From Actinomadura physcomitrii (GTDB lineage Bacteria > Actinomycetota > Actinomycetes > Streptosporangiales > Streptosporangiaceae), in assembly GCF_008923205.2 (NCBI RefSeq), contig NZ_WBMS02000009.1, positions 83,638-147,637 of the forward strand: a DNA stretch of 64,000 bases, given 5' to 3'. Shown here in pieces: positions 50,071-58,278 of this stretch; within the stretch, counting starts at the first letter, position 1; each line of letters opens with the position of its first letter. The position numbers and the translations under genes were made by a program. Below the pieces are notes generated by a model. The model worked only from the letters and a program-made list of their open reading frames with translations. It was not told where the DNA came from and ran no database searches.

Positions 50071-50329
50071 CGGGCCTCGCAGGTCCTTGGCGACCGGATG
50101 GCGGGGCTGGCGGATCGTCAGCTCGCCCCCCCCGCGCGGGACATGGTCATTTCGGATGGCCTGGACATGTTCGACGGGCTGCGCATTAATGGCGGGATGG
50201 AGCCCGGCCCGGTCGCCGCGACGCCGCAGGGGCGTCCGCTCCGGCCTGCCGGACGGCGGTCCGCCCGGCTCCCCGACCGCCCCCCGACCTGCGAACATTT
50301 GTTCGAGTACGTGCTAGGCTCCCGGACTC
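49524..50329. other. long intergenic stretch with DnaA-like boxes and an SOS-like box
   Basis: An 806-nt stretch in which no frame has convincing codon bias or a conserved motif. It carries DnaA-box-like 9-mers and an SOS-like palindrome at its right end. Confidence 0.6.
50291..50306. promoter_or_regulatory. LexA/SOS-box-like palindrome
   Basis: GCGAACATTTGTTCGA, one mismatch from the actinobacterial SOS box TCGAAC-N4-GTTCGA. It ends 23 nt before the small DUF6504-like gene. Confidence 0.7.
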
Positions 50330-50563
50330 ATGGGGCATCTTCTGAACGAGCCGGTCCGCGCCGAGCACGATCCCGCGGGACGACTCACCGCGTACGAGTG
50401 GCGGGGGTCGCGCTACGCCGTCGAGGAGGTCCTGAAGACCTATGGGACGCCCCAGGACGGCCGCGTGTACCGGGTTCGCGTCGTCGGCGCGGAGGGCGTG
50501 GCCGTCGCGGAGCTCGGCCGTGACCGGGACCGCTGGCGGCTCCGGCACGTCTTCTCCGCCTGA
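50330..50563 (+). CDS. DUF6504-like small protein
   Basis: A 77-residue basic protein with LTAYEWRGSRYAVEEVLKTYG followed by RVYRVRVVGAEGVAVAELGRDRDRWRLRHVFSA. The WRGxRYxVxxVL pattern resembles DUF6504, a family I recall next to Y-family DNA polymerases. No polymerase gene is near here. Its promoter region carries an SOS-like box, so induction on DNA damage is a reasonable inference. The ATG at 50330 has no strong ribosome site. Confidence 0.6.
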   Translation: MGHLLNEPVRAEHDPAGRLTAYEWRGSRYAVEEVLKTYGTPQDGRVYRVRVVGAEGVAVAELGRDRDRWRLRHVFSA

Positions 50564-50621
50564 CGTCCCCGCCGGGCCCGGACCCGGCGCGGCGGGCGCG
50601 GGGCGGCGTCCCGACCGGGCG

Positions 50622-51449
50622 GTGTGGACGCGCGTCGACGGCATCCAGGGCGCCTCGCTCGACCTGCTCGACGCGCGGATCGGACGCCGCCACTACGCGC
50701 CGCACGCGCACGACGAGTACGCGATCGGCGTGTGCGTCGACGGCCTGGAGACGATGCGGTACCGCGGCGAGCGGCTGTACTCGGCGGCCGGCAGCATCGT
50801 GGTGATCGAGCCCGGCGAGGCGCACACGGGCGGCCCCGCCGACCAGGACGGCTTCGCCTACAAGTGCCTCTACCCGACGGCCGAGCTGGTGGGCGCGGCG
50901 GCGGGGTGGGACGGCGGGCTCCCGCACTTCCGCGAGCCGATCGTCGACGATCCCGTGCTGGCCGGGCGGCTGCGGCTCGCGCACCGGTCGCTGCGGACGG
51001 CCGGTGACCCGCTGGAGGGCGAGAGCCGGCTGCTCGAGGTGCTCGGCGCGATCGTCCGCCGGCATGCCGTCCGGATCCCGCCGGGCGGGCCCTGGCCGCG
51101 GGGCGCCTCCGGGATCGCCCGTGCCGTCGCGGCGCGGCTGTCGGACGAAATGGTGGAGCCGCCTACCCTCGCGGAGGTGGCGGCGGACCTCGGCCTGTCC
51201 CGCTACCAGTTGCTGCGCGCCTTCCGCGATTCGATGGGGATGCCTCCGTACGCATGGCTCGCCCAGCATCGGGTGGCGCGCGCGCGGACGCTCCTTGACG
51301 CGGGGCATAGGCCCGCCGAGGCGGCGTCGCTCGTCGGGTTCGCCGACCAGGCGCACCTCACCCGCTGGTTCCGCCGCGTCCTCGGCGTGACGCCCGGCGC
51401 GTACCGCAACAGCGTTCAAGACCGCGCGCGCCGCCGCCCCGCATCCTGA
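50622..51449 (+). CDS. AraC family transcriptional regulator
   Basis: A 275-residue regulator. The N-terminal cupin-like domain has HYAPHAHDEYAIGVCVDG and IVVIEPGEAHTGGPA. The C-terminal AraC domain has two helix-turn-helix units, including AEVAADLGLSRYQLLRAFRD and EAASLVGFADQAHLTRWFRRVLGVTPGAYR. The GTG at 50622 is the likely start; a longer frame overlaps the DUF6504-like gene. The EamA transporter gene follows 52 nt later and is a plausible target. Confidence 0.85.
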   Translation: MWTRVDGIQGASLDLLDARIGRRHYAPHAHDEYAIGVCVDGLETMRYRGERLYSAAGSIVVIEPGEAHTGGPADQDGFAYKCLYPTAELVGAAAGWDGGLPHFREPIVDDPVLAGRLRLAHRSLRTAGDPLEGESRLLEVLGAIVRRHAVRIPPGGPWPRGASGIARAVAARLSDEMVEPPTLAEVAADLGLSRYQLLRAFRDSMGMPPYAWLAQHRVARARTLLDAGHRPAEAASLVGFADQAHLTRWFRRVLGVTPGAYRNSVQDRARRRPAS

Positions 51450-51501
51450 AGCGGTTGCCCGGCGCTGGGGGCCGGGCCGCCGACCTGGAACGGAGGACGT
51501 G

Positions 51502-52425
51502 GTGAGTCGCCGCGGCTGGTTGCTGTTCGCGCTGATGGGCGTGCTGTGGGGGATCCCCTACCTGATGATCAAGGTGGCGGTCGGGGGCGTGTCGGTGCCC
51601 GTGCTGGTGTTCGCGCGGACCGCGCTCGGCGCGCTCGTGCTGGTGCCGCTCGCCGCCCGGTCCGGCGGCCTCGCGCCGGTCCGCCGGCACTGGCGGCCGC
51701 TGCTGGCGTTCACCGCGGTGGAGATCCTCGGCCCGTGGGCGCTGCTGTCGGACGCCGAGCACCGGCTGACCAGCTCGATGACCGGGCTGCTGATCGCCGC
51801 GGTGCCGATCATCGGGGTGGTGCTGGCGCGGCTCACCGGCGACGCCGAACGGCTCGGACCGGTCCGGTGGGCGGGGCTGCTGGTCGGCCTCGCCGGCGTC
51901 GGCGTGCTGGCCGGGCCGCATCTCGGCGGCGGCAGCGCGCGGGCGATCGGCGAGGTCATGCTGGTGGCGGTCGGGTATTCGATCGCGCCGATGATCGCGA
52001 CGCGGCGGCTGCGGGACCTGCCGAGCCTGCACATGGCCGCGGGGTCGCTGACGACCGCCGCCGTGGTGTACGCGGTCCCGGCGGCGCTGACCTGGCCGGA
52101 CGCGATGCCGCGCGGGCGGGTGCTGGCCGCGCTCGGCGGCCTCGGCCTGGTCTGCACCGCGCTGGCGTTCATGGTGTTCTTCGAGCTCATCCGGGAGGCG
52201 GGCACGTCGCGGGCGATGGTGTTCACGTACGTGAACCCGGCGGTTGCGGTCGTCGCGGGCGTGCTGCTGCTCGACGAGCCGCTCACCGGGACGATCCTGG
52301 CCTCGTTCGCGCTGATCCTCGGCGGCTCGGTGCTCGCGACCGTGCGCCGCGGCCCGTCCGTTGACGCGCCGCCTGCCGCGGAAGCGCCGCCCGTGGACGT
52401 GCCGGTCAGCGAAGAGTCACGATGA
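51502..52425 (+). CDS. EamA/DMT family transporter
   Basis: A 307-residue carrier with ten hydrophobic segments in two EamA repeats. The first repeat starts LLFALMGVLWGIPYLMIKVA. The second ends FVNP-like FTYVNPAVAVVAGVLLLDEPL. A hydrophilic C-terminal tail follows. The GGAGG at 51492-51496 favours GTG 51502 over GTG 51499. It lies after the AraC gene and overlaps the convergent peptidase gene by 20 nt at the 3' end. The substrate is unknown. Confidence 0.85.
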   Translation: MSRRGWLLFALMGVLWGIPYLMIKVAVGGVSVPVLVFARTALGALVLVPLAARSGGLAPVRRHWRPLLAFTAVEILGPWALLSDAEHRLTSSMTGLLIAAVPIIGVVLARLTGDAERLGPVRWAGLLVGLAGVGVLAGPHLGGGSARAIGEVMLVAVGYSIAPMIATRRLRDLPSLHMAAGSLTTAAVVYAVPAALTWPDAMPRGRVLAALGGLGLVCTALAFMVFFELIREAGTSRAMVFTYVNPAVAVVAGVLLLDEPLTGTILASFALILGGSVLATVRRGPSVDAPPAAEAPPVDVPVSEESR

Positions 52426-54196
52426 ACCTGCCGGGCCGGGCGACGTTGCCCGCCGGGTCGATCGCCCGGTACTCGACGGTATGCCGGCCCTTGGGAAGCT
52501 TCCCGTAGGTCAGCGAGTCGATCACGGTGCCGTTCTCGGAGAACCGCCACGGCGCGGACGAGTCGGTCGGCCAGCCGAAGTAGTTGAACCAGCCGTCGCC
52601 GTCCACGCGGAACTCGGAGACGACCACGCCGGGCCGGTCGTCCGCGCCCGTCAGCTTCATGGTGAACGGGCCGTCGAAGACGTACTCGGGCGTGCGCCCC
52701 GGGCGCGGACGCGCCTGCGCCGCCTCGGACAGCTCGAACTTCACCGTCGGCCGCTGCGCGTCGATCGTCCATGTACGCGTCTTAGAGCCGACCCTGGCGA
52801 CGAGCGTGTGCGTGCCACTGCGCAGGTGCAAGCGCCCTAGCGCGATGTCGCGTTCGCCGCCGTGCACGCGCCGTCCGTCGAGTTCCCACCGGACAGTGGG
52901 GACGCTCCTAGCGGGATGGGTCGTTTCCGCGTACACGACGGATTCGGCGCCTACGGCCATGTCGGTGGGTGTGGACGAGGTGAAGTCGGCGGGCACGTTG
53001 TCGGGAGGCGTCTTCAGCCGCGTATCGACGGTCCATGTGCGGACCTGGGTGAGCGCCGAGGACGCGCGTACGGCGGGGTCCCGCACGAAGTCCGTAGGGT
53101 CGGTGACGGTCGCCTTGACGGTGTGCGTGCCCTTCTTCAGGTGAAGGCGCTTGAGGTCGAGGTTCGGCGCCTTCCCTACGACCTTGCCGTCGGCCGTCCA
53201 CGTCACCGACAGCTGGTGCCCTGTCGGATGCATGGTCTCCACCCACAGCACACGGTCCGCGCCCACAGGAGCGTCCGCAGGGGTCTGTGCCTGGACGATG
53301 TCGACCTTGCCAGAGATGCGCTGCGTCATCCGCTCACGCGCGACCTGGTCGTAGTAGTAGCCGAGCGTCTTCATCATGGAGTGTCGGCTCGGCCTCCACA
53401 CCCCCTTGCTGAAGTAGAGGCCGCCCTCATAGGCCCCTATGACGCCCCCCGCTTCGCTGCGCTCACCGAGCCACCGCCACCACTTCTTCTTCTGCGCCTT
53501 CATCTCGTCGACGGTGAGCAGCGTGTGATGAAGGGACCCAGGTTCCGGACCGGTGTACGTACCGCCCGGCACACCCCGCTGGTAGTAGTCGTACTCGTCG
53601 TCCAGCCCGCCCAGCGAATGCCCGAGTTCGTGCGGCGCGATGAGGGCCGACATGGCGTTCCCGCCAGAGGACGTGGCGTACGTACCACCCGCGCCCCCGT
53701 AGGTGTCGCTGTTGGCCATCGCGAGGATCTGCCTGTTGTTCGCGTTGGTGCCGGGCACCATGTCCGCGTACTTCTTGGCGGCGGCGGAGTCCATGACGAG
53801 CAGCCGCTGCAGGCCGTCCTGCTCGCAACCGCTCCAGAACGCCATGCTGAGCGGCGTCGTGCGGCGCGGCGAGGACAGATCGGGGTCGCAGCTCACCCCC
53901 GACTCCGCCGACGGGATCTCGACCGCGTACACGTTCATGTAGCTGCGGTACGACTTGAACGGCTCGATCGTCCACAGGTCGTTGAGGTGCTTGTCGAGGT
54001 CGGCGCGGAACTTCGGCATGTCCGCCGCCGTATAGCCGTCGCCCATCACCACCAGGTTGAAGCGCTTGGCCGGGTCACCCGTCACCTGGACCGGCACCAC
54101 CGTCGCGTCCGCCGCCTCCGCGCGCGCGGGAACCGTCGCCAGGGCCGTCACGCTCAGCGCCGCCGCGCCGATGATGCACGTTCTACCCGTCCACAT
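52406..54196 (-). CDS. secreted M64 (IgA peptidase) family metallopeptidase
   Basis: A 596-residue exported protein. A Sec signal peptide spans about residues 1-27 (AAALSVTALATVPARAEA). The M64-type catalytic part (about 35-300) has FNLVVMGDGYTAADM and the zinc site HELGHSLGGLDDEYDY (HExxH with downstream acidic residues). The second half has repeated Ig-like segments (TWTADGKVV and RWELDGRRV types). The ATG at 54196 has GAGGAGG upstream. It is a candidate extracellular protease; its target is unknown. Confidence 0.88.
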   Translation of the reverse strand: MWTGRTCIIGAAALSVTALATVPARAEAADATVVPVQVTGDPAKRFNLVVMGDGYTAADMPKFRADLDKHLNDLWTIEPFKSYRSYMNVYAVEIPSAESGVSCDPDLSSPRRTTPLSMAFWSGCEQDGLQRLLVMDSAAAKKYADMVPGTNANNRQILAMANSDTYGGAGGTYATSSGGNAMSALIAPHELGHSLGGLDDEYDYYQRGVPGGTYTGPEPGSLHHTLLTVDEMKAQKKKWWRWLGERSEAGGVIGAYEGGLYFSKGVWRPSRHSMMKTLGYYYDQVARERMTQRISGKVDIVQAQTPADAPVGADRVLWVETMHPTGHQLSVTWTADGKVVGKAPNLDLKRLHLKKGTHTVKATVTDPTDFVRDPAVRASSALTQVRTWTVDTRLKTPPDNVPADFTSSTPTDMAVGAESVVYAETTHPARSVPTVRWELDGRRVHGGERDIALGRLHLRSGTHTLVARVGSKTRTWTIDAQRPTVKFELSEAAQARPRPGRTPEYVFDGPFTMKLTGADDRPGVVVSEFRVDGDGWFNYFGWPTDSSAPWRFSENGTVIDSLTYGKLPKGRHTVEYRAIDPAGNVARPGRFIVTLR

Positions 54197-54321
54197 GCAC
54201 GGACCTCCTCGCGCGGGCGCGCGGGCCACAGCGGCCCGGGGAGCGGCGCGCCGATCAAGCGGCACCGTTCCGGATTATCACCTCAAGATCCGCGTTTGTC
54301 GCCCATGCGCGCCCGGCGCCG

Positions 54322-55113
54322 TCAGCGTTTGCCGCGCTGCCCCTCCGCCAGGCCCTCCGCGATGTCCTGGCCGCCCGCGCGCCGCTGCACCGCCGCCGAC
54401 AGCACCGGCGCGACCCCGCCGAGCTGGGCGCCGATCCGCAGCGCGAGCGGCGCCACGTCCACCTCGGCGGCGTTCCGCTCGACCGCCCGCACCGTCGCCT
54501 TCGCCACGTCCCGCGGCGACCGCGTCCCGACGCCCCGCGGCAGCGTGACGCCCGCGTCCGCGAACATCCCGGCATCGCGGATGAACCCCGGGAAGACGGT
54601 CGACACACCGACGCCGTGCGGACGCATGTCCTCCCGCAACGCCAGCGCGAATCCCCGCATACCGAACTTCGTCGCGTTATAAAGCGACGCGTGGCCGGAC
54701 GCCGTCTTCCCGGACAGCGACGCGATGAACACCAGATGCCCGCGGCCACGATCGGCCATCCGCTCGCCCGCGAGCTTCGCCATCACGATCGGCGTGCGCA
54801 GGTTCACGTCCAGCACCCGGTCGACCTGCTCCAGCGTGTAGTCCGCCAGCAGCCCCGACGCGGGCAGCGCCGCGTTCGCCACCAGCACGTCCACCGGGCC
54901 CGCCTCGTCCAGCAGCCGCTCCGCCGCGCCGCGTTCGGCGAGGTCGGCGACCACCGCCCGGCCGCCGAGCCGCTCGGCCAGCGGCTCCAGCGCCTCGGCC
55001 CGCCGTCCCGACAGCACCACCGCCGCCCCGCGCCCGGCGAACCCCTCCGCCAGCGCCCGCCCGATCCCGCCCGTCGCCCCGGTCACCAGGACGGTCGCTC
55101 CACGCAGTTCCAT
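54322..55113 (-). CDS. short-chain dehydrogenase/reductase
   Basis: A 263-residue classical SDR. The cofactor motif is VTGATGGIGRALAEGFAG, the structural motif is VANAALPASG, and the catalytic set is IASLSGKTASGHASLYNATKFG (Ser, YxxxK). GRRAEAL after the second strand suggests NADP preference. A hydrophobic C-terminal region suggests membrane association. The substrate is unknown. A 69-residue membrane protein gene lies 18 nt upstream on the same strand. Confidence 0.88.
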   Translation of the reverse strand: MELRGATVLVTGATGGIGRALAEGFAGRGAAVVLSGRRAEALEPLAERLGGRAVVADLAERGAAERLLDEAGPVDVLVANAALPASGLLADYTLEQVDRVLDVNLRTPIVMAKLAGERMADRGRGHLVFIASLSGKTASGHASLYNATKFGMRGFALALREDMRPHGVGVSTVFPGFIRDAGMFADAGVTLPRGVGTRSPRDVAKATVRAVERNAAEVDVAPLALRIGAQLGGVAPVLSAAVQRRAGGQDIAEGLAEGQRGKR

Positions 55114-55131
55114 GGCCGCGATGATGGCCGA

Positions 55132-55341
55132 TCAGAACCCGATCCGCCACAGCAGCAGGATCGCCGACGACAGCGCCAGCCCCACCGCGCCGAGCGGCAC
55201 GTCGCCCACCACGATCAGCAGGGCGCATCCCGCGGCCGTCACCGCCGCGACCACCACCAGCCCCCGGCCCCCCGACGCCTCCTTCTCCGGCGCACCGGGG
55301 TCGAGCTCGCGCTCCCAGCGCCGGAAGTCGTCCTCAGCCAT
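55132..55341 (-). CDS. hypothetical small two-helix membrane protein
   Basis: A 69-residue protein. An acidic/basic N-terminus (AEDDFRRWERELDPG) precedes two hydrophobic helices (LVVVAAVTAAGCALLIVV and GAVGLALSSAILLLW). ATG 55341 has GGGAG at proper spacing, which excludes the GTG two codons earlier. No family was recognised. It is likely cotranscribed with the SDR gene. Confidence 0.6.
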   Translation of the reverse strand: MAEDDFRRWERELDPGAPEKEASGGRGLVVVAAVTAAGCALLIVVGDVPLGAVGLALSSAILLLWRIGF

Positions 55342-55545
55342 CGGCACTCCCGAGGGTCGTCCCCCGGATCATCCGCCCGCCCGCCGGCGAGTGGCACCCG
55401 GGATTGGACGATCGGTCCGATACCGGTGAGTGGGTGCGGACCGCCCGGGATCGGTTGCTAGGCTGCGGAGAGCCTGGGGGAGCAGACACTGATCCGTATC
55501 TTTCCCCGGGTTCGGACTCATAGTCGAGGTGAAGGGGTCCCCACC

Positions 55546-55665
55546 GTGAAGAAGCTGCTGATTCTCGCCGTCGTCGCCCTCGGTGGCTTCGCCGTCTGGC
55601 GCCGCCTCCAGCAGGACCGCGCCGAGCTGGACCTGTGGACCGAGGCCACGTCGTCCGACAGCTGA
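55546..55665 (+). CDS. DLW-39 family microprotein
   Basis: A 39-residue protein found by reading the strand directly. It has an N-terminal helix KKLLILAVVALGGFAVWRR, then QQDRAELDLWTEATSSDS. The DLW motif and the exact length of 39 match the actinobacterial DLW-39 family. The GTG at 55546 follows GAGGTGAAGGGG. The family is normally found between gyrA and the nearby tRNA genes. The function is unknown. Confidence 0.9.
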   Translation: MKKLLILAVVALGGFAVWRRLQQDRAELDLWTEATSSDS

Positions 55666-55690
55666 GACGCCGGCGACACCGGGCCCCGGC

Positions 55691-56374
55691 GTGAGCGGCG
55701 CGGCGCCGATCACCGTCGCCTGCATCGATCTCGCCGGGACCACCGTCGCGGACGGCGGCGCCGTCGAGACCGCCTTCGCCGAGGCGATCGCCGCCCTGGG
55801 GATCGTCTCCGGCACGGCGGCGCACGACCGCGCCATGGACCGCGTCCGCGCGTCCCGCGGCGGCTCGAAGATCGAGATCTTCCGCTCGCTGTTCGACGAG
55901 CCCCGCGCCCAGGCCGCGCACCTGGCCTTCGAGCGGTCCTATGACCAGCTCGTCGACCGGCACGGCCTGCGGCCCGTACCCGGCGCCGAACGCGCTCTCG
56001 AGCGCATCCGCGGCGCCGGCGTACGCGTATGCCTGCTCACCGGCTTCGGCCGCCGCACCCAGGCCCGCGTCCTGGACGCGCTCGGCTGGTGGGACCGCGC
56101 CGACCTCACCCTGTGCCCCGAGGACGCCGGCCGCGGCCGGCCGTGGCCCGACCTCGTCCTCACCGCCGCGCTCCGCCTCGGCGCCGACGACGTCCGGCAC
56201 ATCGCCGTCTGCGGCGACACCGCCAACGACATGCTGACCGGCCGCCGCTCCGGCGCGTCCATCGTCGCGGGCGTCCTCACCGGCGCCCACGACCGCGACC
56301 GCCTCCTCGCCGCCGGCGCCACCCACGTCCTGCCCAGCGTCGCCGCCCTCCCCGACCTCGTCCTCGCCACCTGA
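55691..56374 (+). CDS. phosphonatase-like HAD family hydrolase
   Basis: A 227-residue HAD phosphatase. Motif I is VACIDLAGTTV with nucleophile D13 and the AGTT form seen in phosphonoacetaldehyde hydrolases. A helical cap follows. Motif II is LLTGFGRRTQ, and the late acidic motif is VCGDTANDMLTGRRSGAS. The Schiff-base lysine of true PhnX is not obvious, so the substrate is probably another phosphate ester. The GTG at 55691 begins 25 nt after the DLW-39 gene. Confidence 0.8.
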   Translation: MSGAAPITVACIDLAGTTVADGGAVETAFAEAIAALGIVSGTAAHDRAMDRVRASRGGSKIEIFRSLFDEPRAQAAHLAFERSYDQLVDRHGLRPVPGAERALERIRGAGVRVCLLTGFGRRTQARVLDALGWWDRADLTLCPEDAGRGRPWPDLVLTAALRLGADDVRHIAVCGDTANDMLTGRRSGASIVAGVLTGAHDRDRLLAAGATHVLPSVAALPDLVLAT

Positions 56375-56464
56375 CCGCGGCCGGATCACGACACCGAGTG
56401 AACGCCGCGCCGCGCCGCCACGTCGCACAGACGTCCCCCGCCGCCCTCGACGACGGGACCCGGC

Positions 56465-56629
56465 ATGCCGAAGCGACGCCCCTATCCGCCCCGATTCCTC
56501 TTCTACTACGACTTCGAGGACCGACCGACGACCCCGAGCCGCCACCCCCTCCTCCGCGACGTCGTAGCGGTGGTATGCGGCTGCGCGGCACTGCCGGCCC
56601 TGGCCTGCCTCGCAGGCCTCCTCTGGTGA
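56465..56629 (+). CDS. possible small membrane protein
   Basis: A 54-residue frame: a basic/aromatic N-terminus (PKRRPYPPRFLFYYDFEDR) and a hydrophobic C-terminal half (VAVVCGCAALPALACLAGLLW). Third positions are G/C biased, but the ribosome site is weak. It lies just before tRNA-Ala. Coding status is uncertain. Confidence 0.35.
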   Translation: MPKRRPYPPRFLFYYDFEDRPTTPSRHPLLRDVVAVVCGCAALPALACLAGLLW

Positions 56630-56714
56630 CGGCCCAGCCTGGGGAAGCCTGTACTCTGCTATCGGTGTACGATCGATGCTCGTCGCGCCGAACCGGCGTA
56701 ACCGCAGGTCACGC

Positions 56715-56787
56715 GGGGCCTTAGCTCAGTTGGTAGAGCACCGGCTTTGCAAGCCGGGTGTCAGGGGTTCGAATCCCCTAGGCTCCA
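56715..56787 (+). tRNA. alaT: tRNA-Ala(TGC)
   Basis: A 73-nt cloverleaf: acceptor GGGGCCT/AGGCTCC with one G-U pair, D-arm TAGCTCAGTTGGTAGAG, anticodon TGC at 56748-56750 and T-arm GGGGTTCGAATCCCC. CCA is not encoded (ACCC follows). In M. tuberculosis it directly follows tRNA-Ile; here it is 15 kb away. Confidence 0.97.
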
Positions 56788-56797
56788 CCCACCAAGA

Positions 56798-56831
56798 AGC
56801 CCAGGTCAGAACCGGAATTACGACCTGGGCT
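56798..56831 (+). terminator. terminator after tRNA-Ala
   Basis: A 10-bp stem (56798-56807 with 56822-56831) with a 14-nt loop, followed by a T-rich stretch. Confidence 0.7.
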
Positions 56832-56988
56832 CTCGTCTTTCACGATCGCTTTTTTCGCTTCCGTGCCCGTTGCGTGCCCGATCGCTTCTTGCCCTTGAGT
56901 TCGGCCTTGGCCATGGCACTCAAGGTGTCCGCGATTGCGCGGTGCCGCTCACCGGTCACCAGCAGACCCGACTACCTCACCATGCCCA

Positions 56989-57294
56989 CTACGCGCGGGG
57001 AGCCTCGCCCATCCGCTCAGCCAACTGCATGGGCGTCGCCGCTTCCACCAGAACCCATCGGCGAGCGCGCGGCAGCATGGCCCACCAGTGGAAGGTGTGT
57101 TCCCCGAACCACACGGTCGACCCCGGAAAGCGCCGCTGCAACGTCAGTACGGCCGCCGCCACGTCGTCTACGACACGACCGTCCGGCCGGGTCACGACCG
57201 CGACCGTTCGGGCGCGCCCATCGGCGGTTCGGCGAGAAACGCCGTGATCCGGTCGGCCGCGCCGTCGACGTCCCGCAGCGGATGGAAGTTGTCG
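56989..57294 (-). pseudogene. frameshifted hypothetical gene
   Basis: The intact-looking C-terminal part (56989-57195, 68 codons from GTG) reads VVDDVAAAVLTLQRRFPG, then STVWFGEHTFHWWAMLPR and a final LVEAATPMQLAERMGEA. In the next frame just upstream, VDGAADRITAFLAEPPMGAP continues the same style of sequence. A one- or two-base frameshift near 57212-57220 would join them. The 5' end stops at a junction with the rightward DUF5919 fragment near 57290. No family was recognised. Confidence 0.6.
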
Positions 57295-57790
57295 ACGCTT
57301 CGCCCACCCGCCGCACGAGCTGCTCGACGGCGCCACCACCATCCGGGCCGCCGGCCTTTCCCTCAACCTGCTGTGCCAGCAGTACCCCGACCAGCGCCTG
57401 GCCCGGCTCATCGAGAACGGCACCACCCTGCAAGCCCTCTTCCTCGACCCCGAAGGCCAGGCCATCCGAGCCCGCGAACAAGAAGAGGGCTACACCGACA
57501 ACCACCTGACCACCCTCACCCGCCTGAACATCGAAGTCCTGACCCGCCTACGCAAACGCCTCTCACCCGAGGCCCAAGACCGCCTGTCCGTCGCGGTCTA
57601 CGACGAGACCATCCGGTTCAACATCACGCTCATCGACGACCGCCTATGCGTGATTCAGCCCTACCTACCGCAGGCCCGAGGCGTCGACTCGCCCACCTTC
57701 CTCGCCGAACGCAACTCGACCGGCACCGGCTTGTATGCCACCTTCGAAGAGATCTTCCACTCGCTCTGGAACCGAGGCAGGACCGTATGA
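57294..57790 (+). pseudogene. DUF5919 regulator C-terminal fragment (N-terminus missing)
   Basis: An open frame reads AAGLSLNLLCQQYPDQRLARL and LQALFLDPEGQAIRAREQEEGY, then VAVYDETIRFNITLIDDRLC, VQP-like IQPYLPQARGVDSPTFLAERN and a final FEEIFHSLWNRGRTV. This is the DUF5919 domain that normally follows an XRE helix-turn-helix. The frame is open from 57248, but no ATG or GTG start and no DNA-binding domain are present. Its stop overlaps the next fragment as ATGA, so it was once a two-gene operon. Confidence 0.75.
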
Positions 57791-57972
57791 CCGACGCACC
57801 CGCATCACTGCTCCCCGTCGCCCTCAAAGCCGCGGAGATAGCCAGTGATCTCGTGCGAACCCGCGTCCCCGGCCTGCTCACCGCCAAAGGCGACCGCGAC
57901 ATGGCCAGCGAAGTCGACTACGCCGTAGAACGGGCCGTCCGCGACTACCTCAAAGAGCGAACCCCCGACATC
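57787..57972 (+). pseudogene. inositol monophosphatase family N-terminal fragment
   Basis: The first 62 residues (SLLPVALKAAEIASDLVR, then LTAKGDRDMASEVDYAVERAVRDYL) match the N-terminal helices of SuhB-type phosphatases. After residue 62 (DI), where such proteins continue toward FLGEE, the sequence changes to Ala/Pro-rich text that runs to a stop at 58185. No metal-binding residues remain. It overlaps the DUF5919 stop by 4 nt, so it was the second gene of that pair. Confidence 0.7.
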
Positions 57973-58278
57973 GCCGCGGCCGCCACGGGGGCCGCGCCGC
58001 CGCCTACGCTGTGCAATACTCGGGGCCGCGTCGAGCAGCCGGTAACGCCGGGCAAGGAACAGAGGCTGCCTAGTACTGTCCGGGACCCTTTAGACCTCTT
58101 CGGCCAGGCCACGAACTATTTCGGGTGCAGGGACGTTGCAAGCTGGGGGGAAAGGCGCGGGGCTCTCCCGACCCCGATCTGTTGAGGACGGCGATGGTCC
58201 GCTCGCGGCCGGGGCCGGGCGAGGGGGGCAGAGCAGAGCTGCCGCAACCGATCAAAGCCCGCGTGACAGACTCGCCCC
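57973..58278. other. junction region, no intact gene
   Basis: A 306-nt stretch after the inositol monophosphatase stub. It contains TAGTACTGTCCGGGACCC at about 58070-58087, which resembles an insertion-sequence end, but no matching inverted repeat or transposase was found. Codon bias is poor on both strands. Confidence 0.4.

Noticed and set aside
50186..50644. Reverse-strand 152-codon frame across the SOS-like box
   Set aside because: It overlaps the DUF6504-like gene and the AraC start, and has no ribosome site or motif.
56850..56970. Integrase gene after tRNA-Ala
   Set aside because: Only about 40 basic codons remain with a stop directly upstream and no catalytic residues, so it is mentioned only as a possible remnant.
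58070..58087. Insertion-sequence end
   Set aside because: The TAGTACTGTCCGGGACCC sequence looks IS-like, but no inverted partner, target duplication or transposase could be found.
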